Below, piece after piece: positions 44,431 to 54,581 of a DNA stretch of 64,000 nucleotides. Numbering within the stretch: the stretch's first letter is position 1; each line of letters opens with the position of its first letter. Below the pieces are notes generated by a model that was not told the DNA's origin, searched no databases, and saw nothing but the letters and a program-made list of their open reading frames with translations. The translations under genes were made by a program, and so were the position numbers. The DNA comes from Lactuca virosa (Eukaryota; Streptophyta; Magnoliopsida; Asterales; Asteraceae), in assembly GCA_928212115.1 (NCBI GenBank), contig CAKMRJ010005634.1:252189721-252253720 (forward strand), in the 5' to 3' direction.

Positions 44431-44436
44431 TTTATA
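44431..44436 (-). promoter_or_regulatory. Putative internal TATA box for Copia-II ORF3
   Basis: TATAAA on the minus strand (ACTATAAAACC), 98 bp before the ORF3 ATG and followed by a CT-rich leader. Same distance class as in Copia-I (95) and Copia-III (93) although the surrounding sequence is unrelated. Confidence 0.55.
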
Positions 44437-44950
44437 GTGGGGTTTTGGGACGGTAAATGATTTTAACCTGGGTGAGAGTGAATAAGTTAAACAATGTTTG
44501 GGGGTTTTTTTTTGCAATATGGAAGATGAAATCTCAGCCACAGATTCTGAAGGGGTTTAAATTATTTTGGAGAATAACTAAAAAAGGGTGCAATTAATGA
44601 ATTGTCAGACGTAAAACATCACGCATGTGATCGTGTGGTCATGGTGGAGTTAATCCGTTGTACAAAAAGAAGTTGTAATGGATTGGACGTGCTGGGGAAA
44701 TATGAAGGGACAGGTTAAAGGATTAGTTTATGGGAAAACGCTCTTTTTGTCATCATACCTAAAATAGGTCTGACACAAGGTTTTTCAAAAGGAAAAGGAG
44801 ACAGTTACTCAAGGAATGTTTTTTGTTTTAATGATTTTCTTATTTAATGAAGGATCATTAAATAGCACACCATGAATCAAGAATTAATGAAACAGTTGAG
44901 AAACTTTCAATGTGGTTGCAGATTGAGACTTCATTGCGGTTGAATCGGAT

Positions 44951-45013
44951 TGCATTGCGGATGGATCAGATTTCATTGCGGATGGATCAGATTTCATTGT
45001 GGATGGATCAGAT
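44951..45013. repeat. 21-bp tandem repeat, 3 copies
   Basis: TTGCGGATGGATCAGATTTCA-type units with 21-bp spacing. Confidence 0.85.
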
Positions 45014-45210
45014 GTATGACTGCAAGAGAATAACTGAGGGGAACACTTGAACAAAAATTAGTAACAACAAACAATAGGGACTATTGAGAGATAAATATGA
45101 TATATGGTTGCGGTACATAGGTTGCGGTACAGAGGTTATACCAAAACCATCTATCATAAGTAACTTCAGTTGGGACCGCAACAGAGACCAAGGATGGTCT
45201 GCGGTACCTA

Positions 45211-45528
45211 TCAATTCAAAAAGAATTGTGGGTCCGAATTCATCATTCCTAACATTTGTAAGAAACTGTTGAGTTTTGTAGAGTCAAGTGCCTTTGTGAA
45301 CACATCAGCAATCTCTTCATGAGTATGAACAAAGATGAGTTCAATGTTACCTTTCAGGATGTGGTCTTTGATGAAGTGATACCGTACTTCAATATGCTTT
45401 GTCTTGGAGTGCTGAATTGGGTTGTGTGAAATAGCTATAGCACTTTCAGAGTCATAGTAAATTGGTATCCGCAACATTTTGTATCTGTAGTGCATAAGTT
45501 GTGTTTTCATCCATAGGCTTGTGAACAA
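45211..45528 (-). pseudogene. Copia-II RNase H, C-terminal part
   Basis: RIPIYYDSESAIAISHNPIQ, KTKHIEVRYHFIKDHI, EEIADVFTKALDSTKLN: the end of the Copia RNase H. A frameshift at about 45515 separates it from the RT-RNase H frame. Confidence 0.92.
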
Positions 45529-46616
45529 CAGCTGGCTGCGGCCACATATTCAGCTTTTGCGGTAGACAATGATACACAACTTTGTTTTCTAGACGACCAG
45601 CTGACGAGTCTTCCACCCAGAAATTGACATCCTACTGAGGTGCTTTTTCGATCTAGTCTGCATCCTGCATGATCCGCGTCTGTGAATGCTTGAAGGCTGA
45701 AGTCATTGCCTGCGGGGTACCATAATCCAAGAGACTTGCTTCCTTTCAGGTATCGTAGGATTTCTTTGGCTGTGGTCATGTGTGACACTTTTGGGTCAGC
45801 ATGGTACCTTGCGCATACACTTGTTGCAAAGACAATGTCTGGTCGGCTTGCTGTGAGGTACATCAATGAACCAATGATACCTCTATAAGTCTTGTGATCC
45901 ACTGATTCGCTAGAGGGATCAACATATATCTTATATCCGAAGGCCATGGGGACCTTAGCCGAAGAACAGTTTTCCATTGAATATTTCTTTAACAGTTCAG
46001 TGGTGTATTTCTCCTGATGAGTGAATATCCCTTGTGGAACTTGTTTTACTTGAAGTCCTAGAAAGAAGTTGATCTCTCTATTCATGCTCATTTGGAACTT
46101 GTTGGTCATGAGCTTAGCGAATTCATTCACCATTTTTTCATCAGTTGATCCGAATATGATATCATCCACATATATTTGTACAAGCATGAGGTGATTACCA
46201 TTTGCTTTTCTAAATAAAGTGGGATCAATCACTCCTCTTTTGTATCCGGACGAGACAAGAAATTCAGAGAGAGTCTCGTACCGCGCTCTAGGGGCTTGCT
46301 TGAGACCGTAGACTGCTTTTTCAAGTTTGTAGCAGCGGTCTGGATATTCAATATTTTCAAAGCCTGGAGGTTGCTGAAGATAAACCTCTTCTTTTAATTC
46401 CCCATTGAGAAAGGCACTTTTTACATCCATTTGGTGTACCTTGATATTCTTGTGGGCTGCGTATGCTAAGAAGATTCGGATGGCTTCCATTCGCGCCACC
46501 GGAGCATACGTTTCATCATAGTCAATACCTTCAAGTTGACTATAACCCTTGGCAACTAGCCTTGCCTTGTTTCTAACTACCGCACCAGATTCATCCAGTT
46601 TTTTTTGAACACCCAT
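45507..46616 (-). pseudogene. Copia-II reverse transcriptase and RNase H, main frame
   Basis: 369 open codons: ARLVAKGYSQLEGIDYDETY, MDVKSAFLNGELKEE, YGLKQAPRAR, YVDDIIFGST (catalytic pair intact), YLTASRPDI, then TDADHAGCRLDRKSTS and AKAEYVAAASC. It breaks at about 45510. Confidence 0.95.
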
Positions 46617-46909
46617 CTAGTACCAACAATGGTGTGACCTTGCGGTTTTGGAACGAGCTGCCATACTTTGTTTCTTTTGAATTCTTCTAGCTCTTCTTGC
46701 ATTGCGGATATCCAGTCAGGTTCTAATAATGCTTCTTTGATCGCTCTGGGCTCGACCGAGGACATAAATGCTGCGTAGTGACAATGATCAGATAAGTCCT
46801 TGGAAGATCGAGTCTGGATACCTACGGATGGGTTGCCAATGATTTGAACTGGTGGGTGGTCCTTCGTCCATACGTGTAGACGGGGTTGAAGGGACGGATT
46901 TCGTGTCAA
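46577..46909 (-). pseudogene. Copia-II RT N-terminal part
   Basis: HVWTKDHPPVQIIGNPS, AFMSSVEPRAIKEALLEPDW, FKRNKVWQLVPKPQGHTIVG: the standard lead into Copia RT. A one-base shift near 46600 (poly-T run) joins it to the main RT frame. Confidence 0.92.
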
Positions 46910-47530
46910 TTTTTAATCCTAGTCCTGGGTGTTTGTGACATTTTGGAGTGTTGTGTCTTTTTGACAAATTACGAGGTTTCTGAATCCAACTGGATTTGAT
47001 ATGGGATGAGCCATTTTGGCAACTGCACTGACATTGACAGGTTGAAATTTTGTCTTTAGCTCTGACACCTTGTTTGGTCAACGGTCTAAAGGATGAGTTG
47101 GGCTTGTGACCGGTCCGAGGTTGGTAATATTTGACAATGGTGCTGTTGGATTTCTGAAAAGTTTGTTTTTGAAAAGGTTTAGCACAAGTAGATCTTTGGC
47201 GCCTTTTTGTTGGATTTGATAAAATGCCCTTCCTCCTGTTAAACTTTTGATGTGATTTTAAAAGTGTTGGAGTGGGTAAGATACTCTTCCATTTCGGATC
47301 ATCTGAGGAATAGATTTGAAAACCATTGCTTCGAAAAGACCTAACACTATTTTGGGTTGTGTCATATAAATTAGGAATGACTGTTGAAACTGTACATTCC
47401 TTTTTGCATGTTTTCTTGATGGGAGAGTTCTTTGAAAAGTAGTGAGAGAAAACAAACTTTTCTGGACTCTTAGATTTTGAAAATGAGGGCTTGCATCATC
47501 CGAACTTGAAGATTCAGGGGTTTGAAAGCA
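46910..47530 (-). pseudogene. Copia-II linker with missing protease and integrase
   Basis: Bases between gag and the RT lead-in read as basic, Ser/Lys-rich linker (for example SNSTIVKYYQPRTG, LGLKI) in shifting frames. There is no DSGCSxHMTG protease, no GAG-pre-integrase and no integrase motif in any frame; Copia-I and III devote about 1.5-2 kb to these. The junction falls around 46905-46935. Confidence 0.75.
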
Positions 47531-48736
47531 TCAACCCACTTCAAAGTTCTCGATGGGTAATTCATGATGAATTGGCTGAAGGATTACAGAGCCTTTTATT
47601 GACGACTGCGGTAAGGATGATTTGACTACCGCAGAGTAAGTCTGTGTTGGGACTTCAGTGGGACTTTTGTGGGACTTCTGTGGCTCATGACTACAATGAG
47701 AGACACTGCAGTCTGAGGAGAGAGATGAAAAGTCTTGTGAGACTTCAGGACCCTCAATAACAATTTCTTCATCAACTACGGATGAGGTTTGAGAATTTGG
47801 GTAGATTGTGCCACAGATAGGAGTCTGATCACTTGTGTGACCCGAAACCTCAGGCACGATTTCCTCAATGACACAGTTATTGCTTACATTATGAAGTCTA
47901 CCGAAGTGTGTTCTGATGTCTTCGGGAAAGGTCTTGTCATTGACTGGGAAATGGAATTCTCGGTCCGATGGGACATACAGTCGATCTTTGTTAAACCGGG
48001 GTGAGGAATCCTTTGCGGTGGGATATCCATTGGACCATCCCCAATTGTATGTATTGTCCACGGTTCCATTATTTACCAAATTTTCAATAGCTTCACTTTC
48101 ATTAAACAATTTTTCTATTAAAAGATTTAAGCGTACAATTTCACACTGAGCTAAATCTCTTTGGTTCAAAGCTATCTCTAGTTGTGTTTCACTTAACATT
48201 CTTGCATCTTTTTCTAACTCTAAGTCTTTTTCTAACATAGCCATTTTGAGTCTTTTGTTGTCCAATCGTCCTCTCACATGGAACATCTCTTGGGACGCAA
48301 TGTTCTTCTCATCTAAGGCTTTGTTATAGTCTGTATGGACGGCAGCACACGTGTCATTAAGATTATCTATGAAGGGTTGACAGTCATGCATGCTATAGTT
48401 AAGAGTTTGAATCATGAGTTTTACCTGTTCGACGATGCTTAGAGTTCCATCCTTAGCCATGTAGCAGTAATTCTTTTCCAGCTTTGTAGACACATCATCA
48501 TCCGCAGTTGCCAGCATGCAGATTTTGCCTTTTCCTTTGACATTGCTGATGGCTTCTTCTTCATCTCCGGATGACCAAACTTGATGGTCTCTTTTGACAT
48601 GGGCTACGTATGCCCTGGCCTTTTCTTTTCCTTCCAATTCTTGAGCCATTCTAAGATAGAATGCTCTATCTTTTACTACATTGGCCTTACAATCTCTTGC
48701 AAAATGATTCTCTTTATTGCATTTGTGACAAATCAC
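47531..48736 (-). pseudogene. Copia-II Gag C-terminal region with CCHC knuckle
   Basis: 401 open codons starting in the zinc knuckle CHKCNKENHFARDC (CX2CX4HX4C), followed by KANVVKDRAFYLRMAQELEG, a coiled-coil-like stretch (IALNQRDLAQCEIVRLNLLI) and an acidic, Ser-rich tail. Confidence 0.85.
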
Positions 48737-48805
48737 AACATCAGTTTTGTCTTCTGAGGGAGTACCGGAGTCAGTGGTTTGAGTAGACTGCGGTACCTCC
48801 TTTGG

Positions 48806-49363
48806 TTAAGTATTTTGAGATTGCGGTGGTAGATAAGAACTTTTGGGATAACGAGAATGGTTATTCTGCTGGTTGAAGTTACGGTTGAATGGAGGTTTGT
48901 TGAACTGCTGATTCTTGCGAAAGGAAGGAGGTGGTAGTCGATTGAACTGTTGACTAACAAGAGCAATAGCCTTCTGAAATTCTTCTTCATCATCATACTC
49001 TGAATCAGCTTCGTATGACTGCGGTGTAGTGTCATACGAGGTAGAGTAGGATTGATTATGTGGAGCTTGTGCTATGAGAGCAAGTGGTCCTCCGAAGTCA
49101 GCACAATCTTTGAGTACGGTGGATTCTTGAGCTTGCAGTTCTCCATAGAGTTTGTAAAGAGACAAAGAGTGAATTTTTCTATCTCGTTGGACTATCATCT
49201 TAGTCGTAGTCCAATGTCTCCCCAAACCATTAAGAAACTGAAGATTTGTTTCATGGTTACTGCGGATGGTGCCTGCATTGGATAACTTTGTGACTATCAA
49301 GTTAAACCTTTTGAAGGAATCTTCCAAACTTTCTCCAGTATGAGCTTTGAAATTGTTGAACAC
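48806..49363 (-). pseudogene. Copia-II Gag, central part
   Basis: 185 open codons: FNNFKAHTGESLEDSFKRFN, TKLSNAG, FLNGLGRHWTTTKMIVQRD, LYGELQAQE, FGGPLALIAQAP, then N/Q/P-rich sequence up to a TAA before the knuckle frame. Confidence 0.85.
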
Positions 49364-49866
49364 ATTGAGTGCAGTTGTGAGCTTCTAGTCTTGAGCTTGT
49401 TCTGAGCCTTCGTACAGATTCTTGAGAACTTCCCAGATCTCTTTTGCTTATTTGCAATTTATGATAATATCGAAGTTGTCAGGAGAAACTCTACAAGAGA
49501 TTTCATAAAAGCAACATCATCATTTTCCATTTTATCGAGATCATCCTTGGTGGGACGGTTCATGACTGGTTGACCTCCTCCTAGTCTGGCTGTAGCGCCA
49601 TTAGTTTGGACTGGTGTAAGAACTGGGACATGGGGTCCTTCTTCTATGGATCGCCATACATCTCTACCAAGTCTCCTTAAGTATCTTTCCATTCTCTGAG
49701 ACCAGTGATGATATTCATTTGCTACTACTATTGGGGCTCGATTCGAACCACCAACACTGTTGGAAACATTCAGATACAATGCTTGTGCTATTTTTTTTTT
49801 TAAGAAATGAGCTTCAGTGGTATAGAAGGCCTTTTGAAAAATCAGAGTTTTGTTTTCAAAAAGCAA
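49364..49866 (-). pseudogene. Copia-II Gag, N-terminal part
   Basis: Frame 49459-49866 includes NVSNSVGGSNRAPIVVANEY and HHWSQRMERYLRRLGRDVWR, the start of a Copia Gag core. Bases 49364-49458 continue as KEIWEVLKNLYEGSEQ with stops. The first about 35 codons may lie upstream of the real start. Confidence 0.8.
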
Positions 49867-49874
49867 CCACTATG

Positions 49875-49886
49875 GCTCTGATACCA
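49875..49886 (-). other. Copia-II primer-binding site
   Basis: Minus-strand TGGTATCAGAGC, two bases after the 5' LTR. tRNA-Met type. Confidence 0.92.
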
Positions 49887-49888
49887 TA

Positions 49889-50522
49889 TGTTGACAGAAA
49901 AAGTTTGAGACACACTTGAACAAACGTTAGAACAAGTATAGTTGCGGAATAGTTTATCTCGAAGGATCTAAAAGCTCAACAATAATATTAATAAGTTAAG
50001 AGTTAGACAGTTAGAGAGTCAGTTGCGGAAAAGTAAAGAAATGTAAATGACAACAATTGTTATATCAAGTATACACATAAGTTGATTCATAACGAGGAAT
50101 GCATTCAGACCAAGTTAGTAAGTGAGATCAGACTTAGTGATTAAGTCACAGGTGACTTGCTTCGAAGAGAGATTGTATTCAGTTATGTTCTAGTGAATTT
50201 TGGGAGTAAGGAGAGATGCGTAATCAGATAGAGAGAGATAGAAGATGATAGCATCAAGAAGTTGTATTGAATAAGTGAGAATGAGCTCTATTTATAAAGT
50301 CTCAAGAATTACACTAGATCACATCTCTAAGAGTAGCCAGGAAAGGCATACTGGACAATAGAGAGTATTACAATGAAAGAAAACAAAGTAAAGTAATCTA
50401 GTAACTAAGAGTGACTGCGATTGATGATGACTTCCGGTGAGGCTGCTGATGAAACCTTGACTACGGGTCCTTGTGGACTGCGGTAGCTGAAGTTCAAGAA
50501 GGTCACTTTTCATGATTCAAAA
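49889..50522 (-). repeat. Copia-II 5' LTR
   Basis: 634 bp, direct copy of 39747-40380. TATA box (minus) at 50289-50296. In plus reading its last bases are AAAA instead of AACA, so the terminal CA dinucleotide is mutated. Followed by ATACG at 50523-50527. Confidence 0.95.
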
Positions 50523-50768
50523 ATACGGCACCCAAATCCGACCACGAAAGGTCATAAGCCCCTGGTTATCCGTCACAAACTCGGACACTTGTCCAATCAC
50601 CCGCTCCCTCTTACGGTTCTCTGGTATCACAACCTCTGCCTAGGCCTCTCGAATGGTATCCAACACCGGAGTCATCACCGTCATCCTCATACATATATCT
50701 CGAATCGGGGTACTCTCTGCCCTGCGGCTCAGAGCATCGCCTTAACCTTGCCCGGGTGGTACAGGATC
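50523..50768 (-). pseudogene. Gypsy-3 RNase H-integrase linker
   Basis: In broken frames reads HPGK, DALSRRAESTPIRDICMRMT, an in-frame TAG (from CAG), then VVIPENRKRERVIGQVSEFV and FRGRIWVPY, continuing across Copia-II into YMGGARSTLLEEAHK at 39746. Confidence 0.85.
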
Positions 50769-51296
50769 TCACAGTCGTAATCCTTTATCACATCCAACCA
50801 TCTCCTCTGGCGCATATATTAGGTTGGCATGATCCATCAGATACTTCAAACTCTTGTGGTCCATGTATATTGTACACCGAACCCCATACAAATAATGGCG
50901 CCATATCTTGTGGGCGAACACCACTGCCCCCAACTCCAAATCGTGGGTGGGATACCTCGTCTCATAAGGCTTCAGCTGCCTCGATGTGTATGCAATCACT
51001 TGCCCTCTCTGCAAAAGTACCGCACCCAACCCCGATATAGACGCATCACAATACACCACGAAATCCTCCATTCCCTCCGGAAGGGCTAACACTGGGGCTT
51101 CGCATAATCTCTGGCGAATAGTCTCAAACGAGGTCTGCTGCTCGGGAGCCCAAATAAAAGCAACACCCTTCCGGGTCAATCTGGTGAGGGGAACGACAAT
51201 CTTGGAGAAATCTCTGATAAATCTTCGATAGTAGCCGGCCAACCCCAGAAAACTCCTGATCTCGGTGGGGAATCTCGGCACCTCCCAACTCATCAC
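50769..51296 (-). pseudogene. Gypsy-3 RNase H
   Basis: 175 open codons: FPTEIRSFLGLAGYYRRFIR, LPEGMEDFVVYCDASISGLG, VIAYTSRQLKPYETRYPTHD, YMDHKSLKYLMD, then a frameshift. Confidence 0.92.
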
Positions 51297-51300
51297 AGCC

Positions 51301-51690
51301 TCAATCTTGGCCGGATCGATCCAACATCGGCCTGTATACTTGGTTCATGAGGTCCATGTACGCCGCTGGTGCATTGGTGAGCCCAAAAGGCATCACCACG
51401 AACTCGTAATGCCCATAACGAGTCCTAAACGCCATCTTTTGGATATCCTCATCACGCACCCTTACCTGGTGGTATCCAGACCTCAAGTCAATCTTGGAAA
51501 ACCAAGACGCACCCTGCAACTGATCGAACAGATCGTCGAGCCTCGGTAATAGATAACGGTTCTTGACCAATAATTTGTTCAACTCCTGGTAATCAATGCA
51601 CATCCGGTGTGAACCATCCTTTTTCTTTACAAAGAGGATCGGCGCTCCCCACGGCGAGCTACTCGGTCGGATGAATCCCTTCCCCAACAA
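51301..51690 (-). pseudogene. Gypsy-3 reverse transcriptase, active site deleted
   Basis: 129 open codons: GFIRPSSSPWGAPILFVKKK, KIDLRSGYHQVRV (first catalytic Asp), VMPFGLTNAPAAYMDLMN, YRPMLDRS, then an abrupt jump to the DPAKIEAVM region. Compared with Gypsy-2 about 63 residues (about 190 bp), including the FIDD catalytic pair, are missing at about 51325, where GATC/GATCGATCC offers microhomology. Confidence 0.92.
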
Positions 51691-52039
51691 CTCTTGAAGC
51701 TGCGAGGATAACTCCTACATCTCTGGTGGCGCAAGGCGATAGGGTGCCTTGGAAATAGGCGCTACCCCCGGAACCAAATCGATACGAAACTCCACCTGCC
51801 TCTGCGGGAGGCACACCCAGCAACTCCTCCGGTAAAACATCCAGAAATTCTCGCACTATCGGTAGCTCACCGACAGATCTCGGCCTCTCTGCGACAACTC
51901 GTGTATCCATCACATAGGCTACAAACCCCCTACAACCCTGCTGTAGACTCTATCTCGCTTTGGCAGCCGAACAAAATGCTGAACCAGATCGGGTACCCTC
52001 GCCATACACCGTAAGTACTCCCCCACTAGGGTCTCGTAT
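51691..52039 (-). pseudogene. Gypsy-3 protease C-terminal part
   Basis: Contains VYGEGTRSGSAFCSAAKAR, AYVMDTRVV and GELPIVREFLDVLPEELLGV, the usual sequence between protease and RT. One TAG interrupts it, and the frame is shifted after VPPAEAGG. The catalytic DTG part is not in the window; it is cut off by LTR E at 52040. Confidence 0.75.
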
Positions 52040-52273
52040 TGTGACAACCCGAAATTTCTATTATGTACAACCATTCACTTCAATAGAAGTCAGAACTGTT
52101 TCTGCTAACTTTCAAGCTTTTAGGAATCAGTCTGAGTGTTTTAAAGTTAGTACTGCAAGAGAGATCTGGAGAGAGGATGCCCTAGGAGTTATTGTGCAAC
52201 AATAAAGTCCCACAAACTTCAAAAGTTTGGAGTTTACGGCCCAAATGGTATTAGGTCCGTAAACCCTAATGAC

Positions 52274-52281
52274 TATATAAG
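52274..52281 (+). promoter_or_regulatory. TATA box of LTR E
   Basis: TATATAAG 235 bp into the LTR, preceded by CCCTAATGAC. Confidence 0.6.
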
Positions 52282-52778
52282 TGACACTTAGTTTATTTTT
52301 AACTTTTTTTCACATTTCCAAGTCTAGAACCATTTCTCTCTCAAGTATCATCCAAAGTTCTTCAAAAATCTTCAAGAAAGTAAGTGTTTTCTTCCTTGTT
52401 TAGTTGATATTCTACCTTAATCTAGTGATCCTACATGATTTCATCCATGAAATCATTCCATTTGTGTAGATCTTCAAGTGTTCTTAGTTTCACCAAGAAC
52501 ACACACTAGTGTTCTTGGGCTTTTGGTACCCTTTCAAGCTAATCTATTGTAAGTACTCTTACCCTAGTGTGTTATAAGACTTTTTACACTTCTTAATCAC
52601 CTAGAAAACACAAAGGAACTCAAGATCAAAGGTGTTTATGGTCCAAGATGTTCTTGGACCGTAAACCCTAATGAAGGGGCCAAAGTGTGCCCTAGTCCCT
52701 TACCAAGCCTTGGAAACTAGTCTAGATACCATCCTTGATGTGCTTAGGACCCTAAACCTCAAAAAGACCATAAACCAT

Positions 52779-52802
52779 TTGGGTTTACGGCCGTAAACCC
52801 AA
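52779..52802. repeat. 24-bp perfect palindrome
   Basis: Centred on GGCC at 52789-52792 within GTTTACGGCCGTAAAC; arms extend to TTGGG/CCCAA. Confidence 0.9.
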
Positions 52803-52935
52803 GGAGAAATGGTCCAGGGACCGTAAACTCCACAAAGGAGTGAAATGGTGCCCTAGTCGCTTCCTAAGGCTTAGACATGAAGTAGGAATGCTTAGTATGA
52901 CATGTAAGGCTTCAAAACACAAAATGGTAAAAGTA

Positions 52936-52963
52936 CCATGAGTTTACGGCCGTAAACTCATGG
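52936..52963. repeat. 28-bp perfect palindrome
   Basis: Same GTTTACGGCCGTAAAC core, arms extending to CCATGA/TCATGG. An imperfect third copy (GTTTACGACCGTAAAC) follows at about 52964-52980. Confidence 0.9.
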
Positions 52964-53266
52964 GTTTACGACCGTAAACTCCAAGGGTGATGGTCACAAA
53001 ACCATAAACTCCAAAAGAGTGTCCCCTTGAACCATAAACTCAAATACAAGGTCCTACAACCCTTAGATGCAATCCTTAGTACTTATAACGCCTGAATCAA
53101 GGTGTTTCCTAGTCCCGGAAGGTGTTTCCTTTCATATAGTTGTTTATAAACACTATATTCATGTCAATATGTGTCCTCATATGTCATTTAGGACCTATTG
53201 TGTCTCGGGACTTCATTCGTGGAACTTCTAATCCTTACACGCATACCCGTTTGAATCACCCACATC

Positions 53267-53276
53267 AGGTGAGTTC
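53267..53276 (+). promoter_or_regulatory. Splice-donor-like motif in LTR E
   Basis: AGGTGAGTTC followed by ATACCCC, 993 bp downstream of the TATA box. Identical core to Gypsy-1, Gypsy-2 and LTR C. Confidence 0.45.
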
Positions 53277-53318
53277 ATACCCCATAATGAATCTTTTAAT
53301 TGTTTTAACTGTTTAAGG

Positions 53319-53655
53319 TGTAAGGGTAAATACAGTTGTAATCGGTCGAAGGGTTTCATGTCTTCGAATGTACTGAGTCTTCGTATCTTATGTAATCTAT
53401 TTTACTAGGGCATTGTATTCAAAGATTAACGCATAGTCCTTAGTATATTTTGTGTACGCTTTCCTCTCCTATAAATAGGAGTGTTTACTAGAGTCATAGA
53501 GACGAGTCTTTACAGTATTGTCATTTATACTCTGTAATACTTGAGAGCATAATAGAGCTGAAACAAGATCATATTTACATCTGTGTTCAAATCTCACAAT
53601 CCTACTTTGATCATTAAACTCTGATTCATTTTATACTCGATTCATTGTTTCATCA
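53319..53655 (+). repeat. Copia-III 5' LTR
   Basis: 337 bp, TGTAAGGGTAAATACAG...GTTTCATCA, homologous to the Copia-I LTR. TATAAATA at 53470-53477. A partial second copy (from ATCGGTCGAAGG) is at 54013-54327. Confidence 0.92.
53470..53477 (+). promoter_or_regulatory. TATA box of Copia-III LTR
   Basis: TATAAATA, matching the conserved box in both Copia-I LTRs. Repeated at 54142-54149 by the tandem duplication. Confidence 0.7.
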
Positions 53656-53657
53656 AT

Positions 53658-53670
53658 TGGTATCAGAGCA
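53658..53670 (+). other. Copia-III primer-binding site, first copy
   Basis: TGGTATCAGAGCA, two bases after the LTR. A second identical site lies at 54330-54342 in the duplicated unit. Confidence 0.92.
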
Positions 53671-53909
53671 GGAATCACATCTCTGATCTGATTTTCATCT
53701 TTTCAAAAGTTTTTAAATCAACTTTTTGGTTTAAGAAATTCCGCACTTTTTGAAAGTGAAAAATTAATTGGATCTAAGTCTGTGATTCGATTCTGCACTT
53801 GAATCATTGAATCGAGTGTTCTACTAGTGATTCTGATTTGAATCATATAGTTTGTTGTCAAATTCTCAAAGTTTCTTAAAAAATTCTCAAGGATTTATTT
53901 CGTACATCA

Positions 53910-54015
53910 ATGGCGTCTTTCAATCTTAATTCCTTGACTTCATTTTCTCATCTTCTAGGATCATCCACCAAAATTCCTATGCTAATCCCTGAGTATTACA
54001 ATCAATGGGCTGATC
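53910..54015 (+). pseudogene. Copia-III gag start, first copy (orphan)
   Basis: ATGGCGTCTTTCAATC... runs about 34 codons and then enters LTR sequence because of the tandem duplication. Not part of a complete gag. Confidence 0.85.
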
Positions 54016-54581
54016 GGTCGAAGGGTTTCATGTCTTCGAATGTACTGAGTCTTCGTATCTTATGTAATCTATTTTACTAGGGCATTGTATTCAAAGATTA
54101 ACGCATAGTCCTTAGTATATTTTGTGTACGCTTTCCTCTCCTATAAATAGGAGTGTTTACTAGAGTCATAGAGACGAGTTTTTACAGTATTGTTATTTAT
54201 ACTCTGTAATACTTGAGAGCATAATAGAGCTGAAACAAGATCATATTTACATCTGTGTTCAAATCTCACAATCCTACTTTGATCATTAAACTCTGATTCA
54301 TTTTATACTCGATTCATTGTTTCATCAATTGGTATCAGAGCAGGAATCACATCTCTGATCTGATTTTCATCTTTTCAAAAGTTTTTAAATCAACTTTTTG
54401 GTTTAAGAAATTCCGCACTTTTTGAAAGTGAAAAATTAATTGGATCTAAGTCTGTGATTCGATTCTGCACTTGAATCATTGAATCGAGTGTTCTACTAGT
54501 GATTCTGATTTGAATCATATAGTTTATTGTCAAATTCTCAAAGTTTCTTAAAAAATTCTCAAGGATTTATTTCGTACATCA

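Larger units (their letters stand above)
44339..45210 (-). other. Copia-II spacer between RNase H and ORF3
   Basis: About 870 bp without a protein-like frame in sense. It includes a 21-bp triple repeat at 44951-45013 and many TGCGG words; the ORF3 promoter candidate is at its ORF3 end. Confidence 0.65.
39747..50522 (-). mobile_element. Copia-II: Ty1/Copia element with ORF3, lacking protease and integrase
   Basis: 10.8 kb with 634-bp LTRs (about 17 differences by eye, about 97% identity) and an ATACG target duplication inside Gypsy-3. Minus-strand order: 5' LTR, tRNA-Met-type primer site, gag, short linker, RT, RNase H, spacer, ORF3, purine tract, 3' LTR. Protease and integrase are missing by deletion. 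Family differs from Copia-I/III, but the ORF3 position and architecture are alike; probably Sirevirus-like. Confidence 0.93.
27385..52039 (-). mobile_element. Gypsy-3: interrupted minus-strand Gypsy (Tekay/Del-like)
   Basis: Pieces in order on the minus strand: protease and RT (51301-52030), RNase H (50769-51296), integrase linker (50523-50768), integrase core and C-terminal chromodomain-like region (38456-39746), purine tract, then 3' LTR (36804-38417 plus, by inference, 27385-27449). Gypsy-2 sits in the 3' LTR and Copia-II in the integrase. The reading across Copia-II (integrase ...WVPYMGGARSTLLEEAHK) confirms that the two halves belong together. Gag and 5' LTR are absent and should lie to the right of the window, beyond E and Copia-III. 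The left end at 27385 is inferred from similarity to the U5 end of Gypsy-1. Confidence 0.7.
52040..53318 (+). repeat. LTR E, 5' portion (plus orientation)
   Basis: Begins TGTGACAACCCGAAATTTC directly in Gypsy-3 protease sequence and has TATATAAG at 52274-52281, a leader with many GTTTACGG/CCGTAAAC words including two long perfect palindromes, and AGGTGAGTTCATACCCC at 53267-53283. Copia-III interrupts it at 53319. The rest lies outside the window. Confidence 0.7.
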
